Source: JACDAN01 sp035776735 (GTDB lineage Bacteria > Actinomycetota > Thermoleophilia > Gaiellales > Gaiellaceae). From it: a stretch of 64,000 nt of DNA. Shown here one piece after another: positions 33,789 to 41,196 of this stretch (position 1 is the stretch's first letter; the number at the start of each line of letters is the position of its first letter). Below the pieces are notes generated by a model. The model did no database searches, had not been told where the DNA came from, and was given only the letters and a program-made list of their open reading frames with translations. Both the position numbers and the translations under genes were made by a program. Where the stretch lies: positions 1-64,000 of the forward strand of contig DASSSO010000033.1 in the NCBI GenBank assembly GCA_035776735.1, read 5' to 3'.

Positions 33789-35097
33789 CGAGGACGCGCG
33801 GGAGAGCCTCCAGCAGGTCGCCGGCCATCAAGCCCGAGCGCCGACCGGAGGCGGCGACGGCGTCCGTATGCGCCCGGACGGCGGCCGCCGCGGCCAGCCG
33901 CGGCTCCATGCCCTTGGCGAGGAACGCGGCAACGACGCCCGTGAGGACGTCTCCGGTTCCCGCCGTCGCGAGCGCGGGGTCGCCGCCGGCGACGAGCGGG
34001 CCCTCGCCCGGCGCGCCGACGAGCGTCCCCTCTCCCTTCAGGACGACCACGCAGCCGAAACGCTCGACCCCGCGCCGGAGCGCCTCCAAGCGGTGCGCGT
34101 CGACCCAGCGCGACTCCTCGCCCAGGAGGCGCCCGAGCTCGCCCGAGTGCGGGGTGAGAACCGTCGGAGCTGCCCGCTCGAACGGCTCCAGGCTCCACAG
34201 CGCGTCTGCGTCGACCACGGCAGGGAGCTCGGTCTCCTCCAGGAGGCGGCGGACGAGCTCTCCGCGATCCCTGCCGAGCCCGGGCCCGACCGCCAGGGCG
34301 CTGGCGCGCTCCCGGCCCTCCCAGACCTCGTCGAGCGGGCGCTTGACAGCCTCGCGCAGGCGCGTCTCGATGACAGGTAGCGACTCCGCCGGCGCGGCGA
34401 CGGCGACGTAGCCCGCGTCCGCGCGGAACGCCGCCTCGGCGGTGAGCGTCACGGCGCCGGTCATCCCCGGCGAGCCGCCGACGACGAGCACCGATCCGGC
34501 CGTGTACTTCGTGTCGCCCGGCTTGCGGCGCGGCACGAGCCGGACGATCTCCGGGAGCACGCGTGCGTGCTCGGCAGGGCCGTGGGCGAGCCCGATGTCG
34601 GCGACGACGACCTCGCCCGCGTGGAACCGGCCGGGCGCGACCTCGTGCCCGACCTTCCACCCGTGGAACGTGACGGTGACGGCCGCCGTGACCGCGTCTC
34701 CCGGGACCTCGCCGGTGGAGCCGTCGACGCCGGATGGGATGTCCACGGCGACGACAGGCCTGCCCGACTCATTCATCGCCCGAATCTGCGCGGCGGCGCC
34801 CTCCCGCGGCGGGGGACGGAAGCCGGTGCCGAACAGCGCGTCGAGGACGACGTCGGCCTCGCCGAGCGAGCGTTCCTCCCAGCCGGCCGCACGCAGGAGC
34901 TCGGCCGCGATCCTTCCGTCACCGCCGTTCGCGCCGCCGCCGCAGACCGCAGCGAACGAGCGGCCGTTGGGGAACCGCCGCAGGACCTCGTCGGCGACTG
35001 CGGCTCCCGCCCGCCGCATCAGCTCCTCGACGTCGTGCCCCTCCTCCGCCGCGCGCATCTCGGCGGCGGTGTAGAGCGGCTCAAGAGGTTCCAACAT
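33781..35097 (-). CDS. nnr: Bifunctional NAD(P)H-hydrate epimerase/dehydratase
   Basis: The 438-residue fusion repairs hydrated NAD(P)H. The N-terminal YjeF_N epimerase domain (about 1-195) has AEMRAAEEGHDVEELMRRAG, VCGGGANGGDGRIAAELL and VAVDIPSGVDGSTGEV. The C-terminal ADP-dependent dehydratase domain (about 205-438) has KYTAGSVLVVGGSPGMTGA, VLTPHSGELGRLLG, VLKGEGTLV and GTGDVLTGVVAAFLA. The fused arrangement is standard in bacteria. The enzyme is cytoplasmic. No -10 box is clear immediately upstream of 35097; a strong inverted repeat lies 54 bases upstream. The alr gene begins within its stop region. Confidence 0.95.
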   Translation of the reverse strand: MLEPLEPLYTAAEMRAAEEGHDVEELMRRAGAAVADEVLRRFPNGRSFAAVCGGGANGGDGRIAAELLRAAGWEERSLGEADVVLDALFGTGFRPPPREGAAAQIRAMNESGRPVVAVDIPSGVDGSTGEVPGDAVTAAVTVTFHGWKVGHEVAPGRFHAGEVVVADIGLAHGPAEHARVLPEIVRLVPRRKPGDTKYTAGSVLVVGGSPGMTGAVTLTAEAAFRADAGYVAVAAPAESLPVIETRLREAVKRPLDEVWEGRERASALAVGPGLGRDRGELVRRLLEETELPAVVDADALWSLEPFERAAPTVLTPHSGELGRLLGEESRWVDAHRLEALRRGVERFGCVVVLKGEGTLVGAPGEGPLVAGGDPALATAGTGDVLTGVVAAFLAKGMEPRLAAAAAVRAHTDAVAASGRRSGLMAGDLLEALPRVLDA

Positions 35098-35150
35098 CGT
35101 GTGCCTCGTCGCCGGGGTGCGCTGGGTGGTGCGAGGGTAGGACGCAGGGA

Positions 35151-35177
35151 GCGTCCATATCAGTCAGATATGGACGC
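35151..35177. repeat. Perfect 11-bp inverted repeat with 5-base spacer
   Basis: GCGTCCATATC and GATATGGACGC flank AGTCA. The sequence is unusually A/T-rich for this window. It sits between the acpS stop and the nnr start, so it could terminate the acpS message or bind a regulator of nnr/alr. The rest of 35098-35244 holds a weaker hairpin (AGGCTC...GAGCCT near 35224) and no gene. Confidence 0.7.
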
Positions 35178-35244
35178 GACTGAGGACGCCGCCTCGCGCC
35201 GCACAGCGCGGCCCGGCGGCACAAGGCTCATGGTGTTGGAGCCT

Positions 35245-35619
35245 CTAAGCATCCGGGTCGGCCACCACGCAGACCGCGCTCGCCAGCTCGCGCGAATGCG
35301 ACATCGAGAGGTCGATCGGGCCGGCCTCGACGCGCTCCGCCCACTTCGCGACCCGGCCGGTCAGCGTGACGGACGGCTTCGGCCGGCCGGCAATCTCGAT
35401 GTCGCGCCAGGCGAAGAGCCGCGCCACCCCGAGCCCGAGCGCCTTGCCCACGGCCTCCTTGCCCGCGAACCTGGCCGCGTAGTGCTGCGCCGGGTTCTGC
35501 CGCGCGTCGCAGTAGGCCTGTTCCGCCTGCGTGAAGCAGCGGTCTCGGAAGCCCTCGTACCGCTCGAGCGCCGCGCGGATCCTCCCGATCTCGATCATGT
35601 CGACGCCGACCCGGGTCAT
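35245..35619 (-). CDS. acpS: Holo-[acyl-carrier-protein] synthase
   Basis: The 124-residue protein transfers phosphopantetheine from CoA to apo-ACP. The family motifs are GVDMIEIGRIRAAL (Mg-binding Asp) and FAGKEAVGKALGLGV (Glu and Lys), with SMSHSRELASAVCVV at the C-terminus. The length is typical. ATG 35619 overlaps the HAD phosphatase stop as ATGA, so the two are translationally coupled. Cotranscription with fatty-acid or cell-wall genes is common; here it stands upstream of nnr-alr. Confidence 0.95.
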   Translation of the reverse strand: MTRVGVDMIEIGRIRAALERYEGFRDRCFTQAEQAYCDARQNPAQHYAARFAGKEAVGKALGLGVARLFAWRDIEIAGRPKPSVTLTGRVAKWAERVEAGPIDLSMSHSRELASAVCVVADPDA

Positions 35620-36389
35620 TGCGCCTCCAGCCATTCGGGGAAGTCGGCGATCGAGGACAGGATCGCGTCGGGCCTGACCATTCCGCGCTCGACGGCGTCC
35701 GGCCGAAACTTGCCCGTCCGGACGAGCGCGGTTTTCAGCCCGTGCTTCTGCGCGCCGGCGACGTCGGCCTCGATGTCGTCTCCGACCATCCACGTCATCT
35801 CCGCATCGGCGTCGAGTGCCTCGAGCGCGGCCTTGAAGTAGGGCGCGCTCGGTTTGCCGACCACCGTCGCCTCGACCTCGGCCGCGTACTCGAGGCCGGC
35901 GACGAAGCAGCCCGAGTCCAGCAGCGGCCCGCGCGAGGTCTGCCACCACCGGTTCTTGTGCAGGCAGTAGAGCTCCGCACCGAGCTCGAGCTCCGCGAAG
36001 GCGCGCGCGAGGTTCATGTAGGAGAAGACGCGGTTCGTCTCCTCGGTCTCGTCCGCGCCGCCCAGCAGCACCGCGTCCGCCTCCTCCCAGACGAGCTCGA
36101 CGTCGCCCAGGTCGTCCAGGACCGCCGCCATCGTCAGCGCGAGTACGCGCTTGCCGGCGAGCGCCCGCGCCGCTGCGACCGCAGTGGTCTGAAGCTCGTC
36201 CTCCTCGAGGTCGAACCCGCCCGAGCGCAGTCCCTCGACGAGCGAGCGCCTCGACTGCGTGGTGTTGTTGGTCACGAACCGGAGGCGATGACCGTTCTCG
36301 CGCAGGCGCCGGACGGCCTCCACCGCGCCGCGGATCGGCTCGCCGGAGACGTGAAGGACCCCGTCGATGTCCAGGAGAATGGCGGCCAT
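35616..36389 (-). CDS. HAD-superfamily phosphatase, subfamily IIA (NagD/LHPP-like)
   Basis: The 257-residue HAD phosphatase has motif I LLDIDGVLHVSGEPI (nucleophile first Asp), motif II FVTNNTTQSRRSL, a C2A-type cap, then VVGKPSAPYFKAAL (motif III Lys) and MVGDDIEADVAGAQKHG (motif IV). This matches the IIA subfamily (NagD, PNP phosphatase, LHPP), which dephosphorylates nucleotides, sugar phosphates or phosphohistidine; the substrate is unassigned. Its ATG (36389-36387) overlaps the ATG of arfB on the other strand within CATG. TAGACT lies nine bases before the start. Confidence 0.9.
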   Translation of the reverse strand: MAAILLDIDGVLHVSGEPIRGAVEAVRRLRENGHRLRFVTNNTTQSRRSLVEGLRSGGFDLEEDELQTTAVAAARALAGKRVLALTMAAVLDDLGDVELVWEEADAVLLGGADETEETNRVFSYMNLARAFAELELGAELYCLHKNRWWQTSRGPLLDSGCFVAGLEYAAEVEATVVGKPSAPYFKAALEALDADAEMTWMVGDDIEADVAGAQKHGLKTALVRTGKFRPDAVERGMVRPDAILSSIADFPEWLEAQ

Positions 36390-36798
36390 GGACGGCGAGT
36401 CTATTCAGGTGACGCGGACGGTCGCGATTCCCGTGTCGGAGATCGAGCTGCGCTTCTCGAGGTCGAGCGGACCGGGCGGGCAGCACGCCCAGAAGTCCGA
36501 GACGAGAGTCGAGGCGATCCTCGACGTGGAGCGCTCGAGCGGCCTCAGCCCCGCGCAGAAGGCGCGCGTCGTCGGCAAGGCCGGGCCGGTGCTCCGCGCC
36601 GTGGCCCAGGACGAGCGCAGCCAGCTCCGAAACCGCGAGCTCGCCGTCGAGCGCCTCGTGGAGTCCCTGCGCGAGGCGCTGCGCGTGCGGCGGCCGCGCC
36701 GTCCCACGCGGCCGACGGCGGCCGCCAAGGAGCGGCGCCTGGAACAGAAGCGCCGCCGGGCGGAGACGAAGCAGCTACGGAGGAAACCGGAGGACTAG
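36388..36798 (+). CDS. arfB: ArfB-like peptidyl-tRNA hydrolase (GGQ release factor domain)
   Basis: The 136-residue protein has the GGQ catalytic loop in FSRSSGPGGQHAQKSETRVE (about residues 23-42) and a basic C-terminal tail (RRLEQKRRRAETKQLRRKPED at the end) that in ArfB inserts into the empty mRNA channel to rescue stalled ribosomes. There is no codon-recognition domain. ATG 36388 is preceded by AGGAG 10 bases upstream; ATG 36379 is in frame but too close to that site. The ribosome-binding site lies within the first codons of the divergent HAD gene, and the two start codons share two bases. It converges with glmS across 13 bases. Confidence 0.9.
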   Translation: MDGESIQVTRTVAIPVSEIELRFSRSSGPGGQHAQKSETRVEAILDVERSSGLSPAQKARVVGKAGPVLRAVAQDERSQLRNRELAVERLVESLREALRVRRPRRPTRPTAAAKERRLEQKRRRAETKQLRRKPED

Positions 36799-36811
36799 GA
36801 GCCGCCGCTCG

Positions 36812-38638
36812 CTATTCCACAGTGACGGTCTTCGCCAGGTTGCGCGGCTGGTCGACGTTGAGGCCGCGGAGCCGCGCGATGCGGTAGGCGAGGAGCTGGA
36901 GCGGCACGACGGCCAGGGCGGCCTGGAGGAACGCCGGCGTCCGGGGCACGTAGATGACGTCGTCGGCGTGGTGCTGGATGTCCTCGTTGCCGTCCGTCGC
37001 GATCGCGATCACGTGCGCGCCCCGGGCCCGGGTCTCCTGGATGTTGGAGACGATCTTGTCGTAGACGTGGATGTTGGTCGCGACGACGACGACGGGGGTG
37101 CCCTCCTCGAGCAGCGCGATCGGCCCGTGCTTCATCTCGCCGGCGGAGTACGCCTCGGTCGGGATGTAGGAGATCTCCTTCAGCTTGAGCGCGCCCTCGA
37201 GGGCGACCGGCAGGCCGATGTGGCGGCCGAGGTAGAGGAAGAAGTCCTGCTGGTAGAAACGCTGGGCGATCTCCTCGACCGGGTGGTCGCCGTCGAGGAA
37301 CGCCGCGATCTTGTCCGGCAGCGTGTAGACCTGGTCGACGATGTAGGAGATCTCGTCGGGCGGCAGCGTCCCGCGCACCTCGGCGAGCTTGAGGCCGACG
37401 AGGTACAGGAGCGCGACCTGTGCCGTGAACGTCTTCGACGCGGCGACGCCGACCTCGAGCCCGCAGCGCGTGAAGAGCGAGGAGTCGACCTCGCGCGTGA
37501 TGTGGGAGCCCATCATGTTCGTGATCGCGACGGTGTGGGCGCCCTTCTCGCGCGCGAGCCGCATCGCGCCGACCGTGTCTCTGGTCTCGCCGGACTGGGA
37601 GATCCCGATCACGAGCGTGTTCTCGTCGATCACCGGGTTCCGGTAGATCCACTCCGAGGCGATGTCGGGCTCGACGGGGATCCGCGACCACTCCTCCAGC
37701 ACGTAGCGGCCGACCACGCCGGCGTGGTAGGCGGTGCCGCAGGCGAGGATGACGATCCGCCGCAGGTCGCGAACCTGCTGCTCGTCCATCCCGAGCCCCT
37801 CGAGGACGAGCTTCCCATGGCGGGCCCGGTCGCCGATCGTCTCGGCGATCGACTCCGGCTGGTCGTAGATCTCCTTCAGCATGAAGGTCTCGTAGCCGCC
37901 CTTCTCGGCGCTCTCGTCGTCCCAGTCGAGCTCGAGCGGCTCGTGCTCGACCGGCTGCCCGTCGGCCCGCACGAAGCTGACCGAGTCGGGCGTGATCGAG
38001 ACGATGTCCCCGTCGTCCGGGAAGAGCACGGTGCGCGTCTCTCCCAGGAACGCCGCGGCGTTCGACGCGAGGAAGTTCTCGCCCTGCCCGAGGCCGACGA
38101 CGAGCGGCGTCTGGTGACGCGCGCCGACGAGCAGGCGCGGGTGGTCGCGGTGGATCGCCACGAAGGTGAAGTGGCCCTCGAGCTCGGCGAAGGTCTTCAC
38201 GACCGCGTCGGTGAGGTCGCCGTCGTAGTGCGACTCGATCAGGTGGGCGACGGTCTCCGCGTCGGTCTCCGAGCTGAACGCGTGGCCGTCCTCGTGGAGC
38301 CTCGCCTTCAGCTCCCGGTAGTTCTCGACGATCCCGTTCAGGACAATCGCCAGCTGGCCGTCCTCACAGGCGGTCAGCGGATGCGCGTTCCCCTCGGTGA
38401 CCCCGCCGTGCGTCGCCCAGCGCGTGTGGCCGAGGCCGGTGCTCGAGTGCGAGCCGTTCGACGACGTGGCCTGCTTCAGGAACTGGAGGTTGCCGACGGC
38501 CCGGACGTAGTCGAGGCCGTGATCCTCGAGGAGGGCGATCCCGGCGGAGTCGTAGCCGCGGTACTCCAGGCGCTCGAGACCCTGGAGGAGCAGTGGCTTC
38601 GCCGCTCGCGGCCCGACGTATCCGATGATTCCGCACAC
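36812..38638 (-). CDS. glmS: Glutamine--fructose-6-phosphate aminotransferase (isomerizing)
   Basis: The 608-residue enzyme makes glucosamine-6-phosphate, the first step toward UDP-GlcNAc. The N-terminal glutaminase begins CGIIGYVG with the nucleophilic Cys2, and includes GHTRWATHGGVTEGNAHP. Two SIS domains carry ILACGTAYHAG, SQSGETRDT and GPIALLEEGTPVV. The C-terminal NLAKTVTVE is the conserved ending. GTG 38638 is preceded by AAGGAGG nine bases upstream and gives the correct Cys2. A compound hairpin lies between glmM and glmS. No glmS ribozyme sequence is seen. Confidence 0.97.
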   Translation of the reverse strand: MCGIIGYVGPRAAKPLLLQGLERLEYRGYDSAGIALLEDHGLDYVRAVGNLQFLKQATSSNGSHSSTGLGHTRWATHGGVTEGNAHPLTACEDGQLAIVLNGIVENYRELKARLHEDGHAFSSETDAETVAHLIESHYDGDLTDAVVKTFAELEGHFTFVAIHRDHPRLLVGARHQTPLVVGLGQGENFLASNAAAFLGETRTVLFPDDGDIVSITPDSVSFVRADGQPVEHEPLELDWDDESAEKGGYETFMLKEIYDQPESIAETIGDRARHGKLVLEGLGMDEQQVRDLRRIVILACGTAYHAGVVGRYVLEEWSRIPVEPDIASEWIYRNPVIDENTLVIGISQSGETRDTVGAMRLAREKGAHTVAITNMMGSHITREVDSSLFTRCGLEVGVAASKTFTAQVALLYLVGLKLAEVRGTLPPDEISYIVDQVYTLPDKIAAFLDGDHPVEEIAQRFYQQDFFLYLGRHIGLPVALEGALKLKEISYIPTEAYSAGEMKHGPIALLEEGTPVVVVATNIHVYDKIVSNIQETRARGAHVIAIATDGNEDIQHHADDVIYVPRTPAFLQAALAVVPLQLLAYRIARLRGLNVDQPRNLAKTVTVE

Positions 38639-38695
38639 CCGGGGACCCTCCTTCGACGTAGTGGCCGCCTGTCGACTCCCCTCGAAAACGCACAA

Positions 38696-38744
38696 GAGCC
38701 CGGCCGCAGCCCGACCCCATCTTCGCGGTCGGTTAGCCGAGCTC
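38696..38744 (-). terminator. Compound hairpin between glmM and glmS (terminator or attenuator)
   Basis: On the minus strand an outer 9-bp stem (GAGCTCGGC with GCCGGGCTC, one G-U pair) encloses an inner stem CCGACC/GGTCGG, followed by TTGTGCGTTTT. It overlaps the glmM stop and precedes the glmS ribosome-binding site by about 40 bases, so it could limit readthrough from glmM into glmS. Confidence 0.6.
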
Positions 38745-39995
38745 TCGACGAACGAGAGCCGTGACTCTAGCACAGAGGGAGGCCGCTTCTCGCTCGTTTT
38801 CGGCCTCCGCGAGAATCCTGACAAGAGGTTCGGTTCCGGAGGGACGGACGAGCACCCGAGCGCCCCCGTCCAGGTCGCGGTTGAGGCTCTGCACCTCGGC
38901 GAGCAGGTCGTCGGGGAGCTCGCGGATCGTCACCGGGAGGTTCTCCTTCACCTGCGCGAAGCGGGGCATCACGGCCGCCGCCTCGGCGAGGCTGCGGCCC
39001 TCCAGCGCGCGGCAGAGGAGGAGGGCGGCCGCGAGCCCGTCGCCCGTCACGTGGCCGTCGAGGCAGATCAGGTGGCCGGACTGCTCGCCGCCGAGGATCG
39101 CGCCCTCGCGGCGGAGTGCCTCGAGGACGTAGCGGTCGCCCACGTCGGTCGTCACGACCCGGATCCCGTTGTCGGCCATCAGCCGGTGGAAGCCGAGGTT
39201 CGTCATCACGGTGACCACGACGGCGTCGACGCCGAGGTGCAGGGCGAGGATGGCCAGGATCTGGTCGCCGTCGACGATCTGGCCGGCGCCGTCGACGGCG
39301 AGCATGCGGTCGCCGTCGCCGTCGAAGGCCACGCCGAGGTCAGCCCCCCTCGCGACGACCTCGCGCTGGAGCGCGGCGAGGTGGGTTGCGCCCGAGTCGA
39401 CGTTGATGTTCGTGCCGTCGGGCCTGTCGGCGATGGCGACCACGTCCGCGCCGAGACGCTCGAACGCGGCGGGCGCGATCCCCGAGTAGGCGCCGTTCGC
39501 GCAGTCGACCGCGATCCGCACGCCGTCGAGCGGCGAGCCGAAGCGATCGAGAACGTGATCCATGTAGCTGTCCGCGGCCACGGCGACGTGGTCTATCGAG
39601 CCGCGCTCGGGACGAGGCGGCTCGTCGAGGAGCGCCTCGATCTCCTCCTCCGCCGCGTCGGTCAGCTTCTGCCCGTCGCCGTCGAAGAACTTGATCCCGT
39701 TGTACTCGGGCGGGTTGTGCGACGCGGAGACGACGATCCCGAGGTCGAGCGCCAGCAGGGCGACGGCGGGCGTCGGCAGCACCCCGCCGAGCACCGCGTT
39801 GCCGCCGACCGACGCGACGCCCTCGGCGAAGGCCTCCTCCAGCATCGGCCCCGAGCCGCGCGTGTCCCGCCCGACGAAGACGCGCCCGCCGCCGGACCAA
39901 AGCGCCGCCGCGCGGCCGAGCCGCTCGACGAGGTCGACCGTCAGCCCCTCGCCGACGATCCCGCGAACGCCGTCGGTGCCGAAGTACCTCCGCAC
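38733..39995 (-). CDS. glmM: Phosphoglucosamine mutase
   Basis: The 420-residue alpha-D-phosphohexomutase converts glucosamine-6-phosphate to glucosamine-1-phosphate, following GlmS. The N-terminus is RRYFGTDGVRGIVG. The phosphoserine loop is VVSASHNPPEYNG (Ser92), the metal loop is AFDGDGDRM, and GGEQSGHLI and RPSGTEPLVRILAE are the sugar and phosphate loops. It is somewhat shorter than the usual 445. GTG 39995 is supported by TAAGGT eight bases upstream; the frame upstream of it runs through hairpins and is not conserved. The glmM-glmS order on one strand suggests joint control of amino-sugar supply. Confidence 0.96.
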   Translation of the reverse strand: MRRYFGTDGVRGIVGEGLTVDLVERLGRAAALWSGGGRVFVGRDTRGSGPMLEEAFAEGVASVGGNAVLGGVLPTPAVALLALDLGIVVSASHNPPEYNGIKFFDGDGQKLTDAAEEEIEALLDEPPRPERGSIDHVAVAADSYMDHVLDRFGSPLDGVRIAVDCANGAYSGIAPAAFERLGADVVAIADRPDGTNINVDSGATHLAALQREVVARGADLGVAFDGDGDRMLAVDGAGQIVDGDQILAILALHLGVDAVVVTVMTNLGFHRLMADNGIRVVTTDVGDRYVLEALRREGAILGGEQSGHLICLDGHVTGDGLAAALLLCRALEGRSLAEAAAVMPRFAQVKENLPVTIRELPDDLLAEVQSLNRDLDGGARVLVRPSGTEPLVRILAEAENEREAASLCARVTALVRRELG

Positions 39996-40003
39996 GGCCG
40001 CGA

Positions 40004-40009
40004 ACCTTA
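40004..40009 (-). promoter_or_regulatory. -10 element TAAGGT for glmM
   Basis: TAAGGT on the minus strand is 8 bases before GTG 39995, consistent with a leaderless glmM message. Confidence 0.5.
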
Positions 40010-40026
40010 AGCGGAAAGCCTCGCCC

Positions 40027-40049
40027 AGGAACCGGCTTTGCCGGTTCCT
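40027..40049. repeat. Perfect 10-bp hairpin, loop TTT
   Basis: AGGAACCGGC/GCCGGTTCCT around TTT lies upstream of the glmM -10. The GGC-TTT-GCC centre is shared with the hairpin inside guaA at 46717-46743. Confidence 0.65.
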
Positions 40050-40097
40050 CCACAGCGGCTGCTGGAGACGGAAAGCGGTAGAGCGCGTCTGGGCCGC

Positions 40098-40114
40098 GCG
40101 GCGCGAAGCGCCGC
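40098..40114. repeat. Perfect 7-bp hairpin, loop GAA
   Basis: GCGGCGC/GCGCCGC around GAA is the second of three hairpins between rpsI and glmM. A similar GGC-GAA-GCC centre occurs at 56687-56703. Confidence 0.55.
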
Positions 40115-40130
40115 CCGGCTTCATCGGGTC

Positions 40131-40154
40131 GCTGAAAGTCGGGAGACTTTCAGC
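40131..40154 (-). terminator. Perfect 10-bp hairpin after rpsI (probable terminator)
   Basis: GCTGAAAGTC/GACTTTCAGC with a 4-base loop lies 18 bases beyond the rpsI stop. No U tract follows. It is the first of three hairpins in the rpsI-glmM gap, which otherwise holds no gene. Confidence 0.6.
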
Positions 40155-40172
40155 GAAAGCGAGCGCCCCTCG

Positions 40173-40568
40173 TTACCGCTTACTGAACTGAGGAGCCTTG
40201 CGAGCTTTATGGAGGCCGGCTTTCTTGCGCTCCACGATGCGGGCGTCGCGCGTGAGGAAGCCCTCGCGCTTGAGCACCGTCCGGAGCTCCGGATCGGCCT
40301 CGACGAGCGCCCGCGCCAGGCCGTGGCGGATCGCCTCAGCCTGGCCCGTCGGGCCGCCGCCCTCGACGCGGACGCGCAGGTCGTACGTCCCTTCGGCGCC
40401 GGCGACCTTCAGCGGCGCCATCAGCGCCGTGCGATGCGTCGCGCGCGGAAAGTACTCCTCGATTGTGCGGCCGTTGATCCAGGTCGCCCCGTCGCCGGGA
40501 CGCAGGATCACGCGCGCGATCGACGTCTTCCGCTTGCCGGTGCCCTGGTACTGGGCGAGAGCGCTCAT
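40173..40568 (-). CDS. rpsI: 30S ribosomal protein S9
   Basis: The 131-residue S9 contains YQGTGKRKTSIARVILRPG, the internal VRVEGGGPTGQAEAIRHGLA, and the essential C-terminal tail ARKAPQFSKR that reaches the ribosomal P site. The length and ending are standard. It overlaps rplM as ATGA, the usual L13-S9 pair. A hairpin follows the stop. Confidence 0.98.
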   Translation of the reverse strand: MSALAQYQGTGKRKTSIARVILRPGDGATWINGRTIEEYFPRATHRTALMAPLKVAGAEGTYDLRVRVEGGGPTGQAEAIRHGLARALVEADPELRTVLKREGFLTRDARIVERKKAGLHKARKAPQFSKR

Positions 40569-41008
40569 GAGGTGACCTCCTCCGGCAGCGGCTTCGGGTC
40601 CTGGGCCTCGTGGGGATGCTCGGGCCCAGCGTAGATCTTGAGCTTCGTCAGCTGGGCGCGGCTGAGCCGGTTCCGGGGCAACATTCCCTTGACCGCCTTC
40701 CGGAGGACCTCCGTCGGGCGCCGCTCGAGCTGCTCGCGGAGGGTGCGCGTCCGAAGGCCGCCGGGATAGCCCGAGTGCCGGTGGTAGAGCTTCTCGTCGA
40801 GCTTCTTGCCGGTGACGGCGATCTTCTCCGCGTTCACGACGATCACGAAGTCACCGGTGTCGACGTGCGGCGTGTACTGCGCCTTGTGCTTGCCGCGAAG
40901 CGTGTCCGCGATGCGCGTGGCCAGACGCCCGAGGGTCTGCCCCTCGGCGTCCACGACGTACCAGCGGCGATCGACCTCGCCCGGCTTTGCATTCCACGTT
41001 TTGCCCAT
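40565..41008 (-). CDS. rplM: 50S ribosomal protein L13
   Basis: The 147-residue L13 starts MGKTWNAKPGEVDRRWYVVD, with GRLATRIADTLRGKHKAQYTP, GDFVIVVNAEKI and KGMLPRNRL. It is the first gene of the rplM-rpsI pair. TACCAT at 41046-41051 on the minus strand could be its -10, giving a leader of about 37 bases containing a GC-rich hairpin (CGGCGG...CCGCCG), in the position of an L13 leader. The ATG has no strong ribosome-binding site. Confidence 0.98.
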   Translation of the reverse strand: MGKTWNAKPGEVDRRWYVVDAEGQTLGRLATRIADTLRGKHKAQYTPHVDTGDFVIVVNAEKIAVTGKKLDEKLYHRHSGYPGGLRTRTLREQLERRPTEVLRKAVKGMLPRNRLSRAQLTKLKIYAGPEHPHEAQDPKPLPEEVTS

Positions 41009-41061
41009 ACGGAAGTGCGGCGGACCCCCGGCCCGCCGGCGGTGGATGGTAGCAGGCGAAT

Positions 41062-41196
41062 TCAGGACTCCTCGCCGTCCTTGCGCTGGCCGACCCAGAC
41101 GGCGAGGGCGATCGCGACGATTAGGAGCGCCGACGAGGCCTCGACGATCGCGCCCGCGAGCCCGCCGTGGGCGACTAGCCCGAGGACAGCAGCCAC
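41062..41196 (-). CDS. Tiny single-pass membrane protein downstream of the polytopic protein
   Basis: A 44-codon frame from GTG 41196 encodes one hydrophobic helix (AIVEASSALLIVAIALAVWVG) and a charged tail QRKDGEES. It overlaps the last 22 bases of the polytopic membrane gene in another frame, so it would be translated by coupling. The peptide could be a subunit of the same complex; no family is recognised. The small size and non-ATG start keep confidence moderate. Confidence 0.5.
   Translation of the reverse strand: MAAVLGLVAHGGLAGAIVEASSALLIVAIALAVWVGQRKDGEES

Noticed and set aside
38639..38732. glmS ribozyme in the glmS leader
   Set aside because: No conserved ribozyme core sequence is present; only a terminator-like compound hairpin is seen.
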